From the NCBI GenBank assembly GCA_964390805.1, contig CAYMKL010000013.1, positions 1-64,000 on the forward strand: 64,000 bases of DNA. The letters run 5' to 3'. Shown here piece after piece: positions 63,601 to 64,000 of this stretch. Source of the DNA: CAYMKL01 sp964390805. GTDB taxonomy: Bacteria; Chloroflexota; Anaerolineae; VGOG01. Under the pieces are notes generated by a model that saw only the letters and a list, made by a program, of their open reading frames with translations, did no database searches and had not been told where the DNA came from. The position numbers were made by a program, and so were the translations under genes. The stretch's first letter is position 1. Every line of letters begins with the position of its first letter.

Positions 63601-64000
63601 GTCGTCTCTGGGACCCATGCCTACGTCGCCGACGGCGAAGAGGGTCTATGCATCATAGACGTCTCCGACCCGACCTCACCGGAGTTTGTAAACGCTTACG
63701 ATACACCGGGGTTTGCCGGCGACGTCACCATGTCCGGCAACTATGCCTACGTGGCTGATGGATATAGGAGCGGCTTGATTGTGCTAGACGTCTCCGATCC
63801 GGCAAACCCGCGGGAGGTGATTTCCTACAAGATAGCGGGGAGCGCCCAAGGTGTCGTCGTGGTTGAAGAATCGGACCGCACCGATGCCTATCTGGCCGCT
63901 TGGACTGCAGGCCTGGCGGTGGTGCCCGAGCCCGTTCCCCACGATCTCAAGGTCTGCGACACGGCTGGTAATTGCAGCACGGCCAGTGCGCTGGGTTCTC
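48685..64000 (+). CDS. Giant secreted multidomain protein (at least 5,105 residues, runs off window)
   Basis: I read the frame codon by codon from the ATG at 48685 (AAGGAGGAG upstream) to the edge without a stop, so the protein has at least 5,105 residues and continues. Order, by approximate residue: signal peptide (1-36); LolA/LppX-like domain (50-310); two hydrophobic helices (319-360) and a charged helix; Asp-rich calcium-binding TSP3-like repeats (448-582, DSDDDGLTDGQE); unknown region; Ala-rich hydrophobic region with several possible membrane segments (1240-1400); second Ca repeats (1650-1790); seven LamG-like modules (from about 1796, 2092, 2306, 2653, 2859, 3466 and 3672); Ig-like part (3070-3460); two beta-helix modules starting CTLRAAIQQ (4096, 4456); LVIVD-type beta-propeller repeats (4846 on). 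Probably a surface adhesin or matrix protein; the role is unknown. Confidence 0.88.
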   Translation, partial: MKRPRSMKHLLLSVSTALLSMAVIIAPLASLPHEVADAWNWAWARLLPSVSASSSPEHEVQAAWRRAQQAGAYHYTTDIVQTTYPAPALVNVGRSSRKETLHIEGQTNLPEHTLLMTLWKEGGSLLNPRDGIEMRVEGDRAYGRAIGGTWEEMDDFSGAFAPGNDLMAYLAGAKNVKREDVKRENMDSRFTFHVSRFTFDVDGPAFAEHLRDQLEHHLREQGELPLGLSLDVSNRFRAMTGQGEVWIDSNGLPLRLTVHLDYPEQRNGERIEADIKTDFRFSIADFRLTASSENDQSAIRSGLLHTPHNWHRAGRQTALAAAFLGLVFLLITCRRSRKVYTATVVAVLLSMIVTPLLQSHQVHAFSQRLAARRAEQEQRQKEAEATRELREELLISDWDPHRDPLLALSPVEGSVISDQSSPRSKTRNPRFTIPNIQYPTSAALSATDDEDNDGLTTAQEQHPLVGTDPTDPDSDDDGLTDGQEVLRLGTDPKTEDSDGDGITDYVEVQGFHYNSNDWHLDPNNPDSNNDGQLDTVECSDLVNLTSVGSRGCTDTDGDGTPDAFDRDNDDDSVPDPVDLSPNRSMDRTGNRYHGYNPFTRDDSFELKVQNLNTGYPVFVNFQLRPVVTDHLAYALNVLDWPSGDTEGQIQRVKDTTFATTDNPGAQDTVNPRSQNGDMRLIPMLEITMPYDDQNPSGNLPVKDGAPAIGPTTPITAWLDAGELQPYGISVRKKDDVGNLLAYVPLNLVKGETGGGKEAFSARMLYWPNTSTWGNNHQVRVVWVVQMLTDWCDEEGFAAYWEGVKEQTPGIELVAGAYTAHRKAWCAKPEHRMADEVQIVHTYYDDWYLTGLSVREDHGLDVAIAYEDPTTDEDPQTDDWLWQLARGLGVTFAAGRDCDDEDPQNDPDYDPDNNLCHDDGKRDITVVGEKEGEIIGNSTISSRFDHADRDGDGVPDNDGVSETERWAIRQDALLVETFSYPHQDYIAHIMMTETVRILDQFAQDTTPSLLFAREEHYRSADLAMGSWINQALTIDAGPATSEEETIASLSWAPYRFRDGAWEPYPIREYWDQLDIELKDLFRQLFPDDSEDINLGKMVVARSYYVSLLQGLAAQVQSGEEVLWTPESGQVDSDAGLVNTVAELIGGTGIQPGGGGIVWTVVNEVTDASLKHLRKSGGYFVPKYISKTVYEPGGGAIVSMNEEVLSAIVYKKRDSLWKSLGRGIRKYVVSDWAKLFKGGVKKAVGAGVALAGAITAVGLTIYATSTSTGIDVAVSVVNGLNLIMAIHGAVQTATKVIKAVHKAGTFAKAAADGFAKATKEIAKAFKSAAVIGLVIAVTATWGSFIAQMVLTKTDFGSLAFNAALAGAIASTVVLVIMFAIAAIPVVGQIISAVVTAIDAVINLLCGAFDWEEGEVGQYVCKGISGWLAEGIKWAIYSATVMVDMSDANRLQVSNFDQDLVTSEKGLSVGSEMEYSASITSTINLVSIPVDWKAAAYWHQYSDNTLRSSTFQYKWQTAKDDFHEDLHRKMMMGQWHPTNGKRPFFIAKPVVSDGIPLSEAGINRPVRLYLSEGYAVPTQECWAVPIPFMLPPGIPFYSLEPVCYIRTEKATNHIDMGKNLLFDVFPETLDRFYKLTPKQGGLALAWGQDGHVVFPSLRDADGDGLLNKAAGGSDPDDSLWDSDYDGLSDLYEFQNGTDPLNADSDFDGYRSDGLSDYDEMVLGTNPNRLDTDGDGLLDGEELDGWEYVCGFTDDGAPLRTWVISDPTEGDEDGDGLTDFLEKTYGFHPRVFSDPTILTFESEVREVAAPKLLLRFEEEAGATTFSDISGHDNHGTCSGDSCPTAGVRGRHGYAIQFDDGSEEVTAPGEGIDEAQELTVAAWVKLHSLPPRWMRFVTLRNNKALLAYREGNLSFRVMIGGQLRYVELPDTFQTGTFYHVAGTYDGSQLRLYLNGQEVASLSVTGQVGIGNGVLLSIDKASEFLDGVLDEVVIFDRALSTAEISDVMAGRYNPNDLRVKGKDVLDYRASVKNELFNRYAQGLLSTDFPAAVSSAVPPKDFILYPLEEQMMAGYVEVDDVAPSGVYSLTQVAGALITDWRELAGGAQVWLPFEDPNTFEDRSGSQPPHHGTCVGNGCPPGREQGKYGQALKLNGNAYVEAPLDLSDGYAVSLWFKTDCANCGIASLPGENYWDRSYIYLENGKVCAVRRSSGLESRCTPGTGSYADGQWHHVVHTYGGGADGQEIYVDGLWRTGDLDWPPGAGWPTEIRIGHSTWAANDYFHGAIDDLRVFDKRLGPDEVQALFGQPIFDMRFDYPLENGASWLDDSIFQNGGGCSPPNCPNSVSGISGKSVSFDGTDYIQVEQSNPSLDLSNGQFTIAAWVYPEDYPNNDNRNIARQGILGRDSGQLLGYPTLQRTGSGIYFGFGTGSVWEGNPFYVSALSPDAWNHVVVTFGPTYDQNGDFISNVAMLYVNGQYQAQSSFASKQPISLPADAISRPFMIGRSSNEADIYIGHIGVAQVVDDDEDEFAELCMAFNETEIFNRGSIHDNDDQGLAYNVKWGDMFPETGRLVLWDDDGGTRCGSQPDDNDDVLFDRTFTTNNDLSHFSKTYGFSGDTDVRGYIYLSYFNNSIPLHGQMDEVRIYKRVLDPGEVEELYWAGTTSLHLPFDEAPGERVFQDATGQHDGACSGTACPTAGVAGRLNQAALFESNDYVAAEVDVSETTYAVSLWFKTACDACGIFSVDKGTRGSEGHDRHLYLQNGNLCARVYDHEIICTSGTNYADGQWHHVVHTFGGAVGSQKIYVDGIQKKSGSIAASDFTWQTGVNIGFSNDANSSYFNGDIDDVRVFHQALSADQVQRLYSEAPRFQMHFDEALGATQFADNSGNGNDGACSGDTCPSAGLKGRIGSAVEFDGYDDVVTVPDDPDLDLNEFTVGAWVMPTAFHDYLKMVVNKGNPSKGYNYQLSLYDDKVSYKLQADNCVTTYGDWSEGSLIQNTWNHVMMSFDGYELKLYLNGSFDGSVELPSYNQNEPLCHNNQPIRIGRAQNWSGFGGRIDEVTIYDHALTAREVRDIFQYQAKWVEEWQSHDVTVDADKPTSELCSDGPYLAQQDVVMHIEAHDPTSSVALVKLGIQGPSQGSYTWTGAPRCMDASSDAAWCPTFEPSGEGRYRFQTRAIDQVGNQEQPPSGPVTIYMDGTPPVVTSDLADGDVVGPVPHPSLEKTWIVHLSGTVSDPQLPDGYAGSSVLADSVKVTLFASDGTIGGQGMQAATVNGNQWAVDYLFSEVKPSGQYTLRVEAADQVGNQTEVPTDTDLVTFYMDATAPAANLDLADLPTILTGAVTLEGDATEHPVPIAVSWTTGDDGHQVGLAIECDGLTLYSAAPGVLVAQTTYTWDGVVHRGLNCQVNVTGGVVSGTVEVCGSEVANWDGGTGVSFTADSQACGANLPVAGLEKVEIAFRPTLPGSPFYNETPPEGQLLHLPFEDTRTISDTLTFRDISAQAHVGECEGDSCPAVGAPGHTGSAARFDGLDDCIEIVPAGDLRLTDQGTLAAWIYPTGAGSGIVINKEGEYEVVRYADGTIRWAFANEDPGWTWPDTGYVAPLNQWTHIVVVYDAGVIQTYANGTLVHTYSGSGNIRPADDHNFSIGGRKRTSEYFEGVIDEVHVFDRVLSADEIRSLYLGCGPVLALPFDEPWATDSATVLDDSGWEHDGTLNTGDAINKAVPGKVGAYALRFDGLDDSVSVTQSHDLDRYDTVSIAAWIYPTGTGSGGQQGGIVVNKEGEFEIARFGDGTIHWAFNNDDPGWGWQSTGYEAPLNQWTHVAVAYDAGVVQTFANGTLVHTYEGSGSLPYHDELRIGGRAHSSQHFDGLIDDVHIYPRALSELEVQALYDGAWQEASLIDVGSGVDRKGWSFQVPEGLEGDYQIDLRGWDTFGNVDSAQGRNVWRGSIDSLAPRTTLDHAWFGQSPGTFKARYQCSAQDFNLTEEGHDSPCRRSDLGREYFTAPWYVALSGDNPDGSKLCGLTGYWRQLVAYVDTPSFAQGVSAYGDFACLTDEHAGLQVMQVQGVPSPKEVGALELATKAWDVFVAEDSSGSGNVYAYVAAWVAPPPPPPNRHVVNSTGDGEDSDLDDKVCNDGTDHCTLRAAIQQVNRNAVAATIEFDIPGAGPHTIRPDSELPPTAYPVVVDGTTQEGTSCTSGILMIELDGTNAGDGATGLQIMTSSSTVRGLVINNFKGNGMVLSALLARSGSAGDGGLALGSEAGVTVACNFIGTEPDGVTDAGNGGHGVYVDTSDNTIGGAGAGEGNTIAYNDGDGVFVSSGISNAIISNSIFANGGLGIDLSPDGVTPNDPDDPDTGPNNRQNFPEMSFAGVQDGQLDIRYRVPSTTTNSTYPLTIEFFLADADDQEGQTLIGSDPYYWEGIAGQTRSFRFTPAVPVVPGDKIVATATDDDGRGNTSEFSPPITVRAVTNLHVVNSVDDDEDSSLDDGVCDIGNGGCTLRAAIQQANANLGTDTVEFNISGTGPHTIHIESELPTIYDAVIISGTTQPGASCISGDLRVVLDGTSAGDNADGLKFETESSTVRGLVINNFKGNGIVLKGLPTRSRMDGRMALADGSGVTVQCNFVGTEPDGVTDAGNGGHGVHVAWLGNTIGGTGARDGNVIAHNDGDGVFVSLGVGNHILSNSIFANAGLGIDLAPDSVTPNDPDDSDSGPNNLQNFPKLNYAVAKEGQLEVQYQVPSTYTNSTYPLWIEFFIVDADDQEGQTFIGSELYQVTDAGKWKTTTFTPTVPVTVDVDRVVATATDADGNTSEFSSAIFVTSEIPESPPEGLSDGRPTSALSITQSTAGWSTEQASLPSPALSESQQWDGALYVVDVTDPISPTQVKKLEAPGVARDVFVADGPGGRTYAYVAASGAGLWMVDVSRPVTPTSYALYDTPGLAHGVYVAGDYAFVADGNEGLRVMNVLNPAAGPEVGFYDTPGLAHDVVVSGTHAYVADGEEGLCIIDVSDPTSPEFVNAYDTPGFAGDVTMSGNYAYVADGYRSGLIVLDVSDPANPREVISYKIAGSAQGVVVVEESDRTDAYLAAWTAGLAVVPEPVPHDLKVCDTAGNCSTASALGS

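Noticed and set aside
48391..63618. Many minus-strand frames of 100-330 codons across the giant gene
   Set aside because: All lie opposite an uninterrupted, domain-rich plus-strand frame and show no family features or start signals.

Overview
The window reads as a chromosomal segment of an anaerobic member of the Chloroflexota, probably Anaerolineae-like. This is inferred from lipoproteins with long Val/Glu/Lys or Pro/Thr linkers behind the lipobox, from many short palindromic repeats between and inside genes, and from many paralogues of the trimethylamine methyltransferase (MttB) superfamily. Two runs of exactly 100 N (16045-16144, 38751-38850) show that it is a scaffolded draft assembly. 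No rRNA, tRNA, CRISPR array, integrase or transposase was seen.

Layout. 192-4404 (minus): a LctP-type permease, a choline-sulfatase and its radical-SAM maturase, coupled by stop/start overlaps. 4406-11410 (minus): an oligopeptide-type ABC importer with a HutC-type GntR regulator; two inverted 130-bp elements bracket the four membrane and ATPase genes. 11527-14466: a relic of a glycyl radical enzyme and its activase, an EamA transporter, and an mttB gene with two in-frame stops. 14467-26286 (plus): an FCD-type GntR regulator, a cobalamin riboswitch, then a Liv-type ABC importer, a FAD amine oxidoreductase, a LarA-like protein and two mttB genes. 26413-34404: a CBS protein, EamA transporters, ASCH, an acyltransferase-like membrane protein, an Fe-S protein, a flavodoxin and an SGNH lipoprotein; remnants of one eamA 3' end recur between these genes. 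34766-45172 (plus): methyl-THF:corrinoid methyltransferase, mttB, corrinoid protein, DUF1638, mttB, YbaK-like, mttB, a relic of a corrinoid-activation gene, and a HyuA-like ASKHA protein. 45175-48113 (minus): a class V aminotransferase, a glycerophosphodiesterase and a SIS-domain protein. From 48685 to the window edge a single reading frame stays open for at least 5,105 codons and encodes a giant secreted multidomain protein.

How it fits together. The central theme is uptake and corrinoid-dependent demethylation of quaternary or tertiary methylamines. Choline-O-sulfate could be cleaved to choline. Importers bring in methylated amines, and five intact non-pyrrolysine MttB paralogues would each move a methyl group from a different amine to the one corrinoid protein present. 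The DHPS-fold methyltransferase then passes it to tetrahydrofolate. A B12 riboswitch in front of the Liv-type operon ties part of the system to cobalamin supply. Substrates cannot be read from the sequence.

The region is also rich in decay and rearrangement: a nonsense-mutated mttB, relics of glycyl radical and corrinoid-activation genes, eamA 3'-end echoes, MITE-like elements, and short repeats inserted in frame inside coding sequences.
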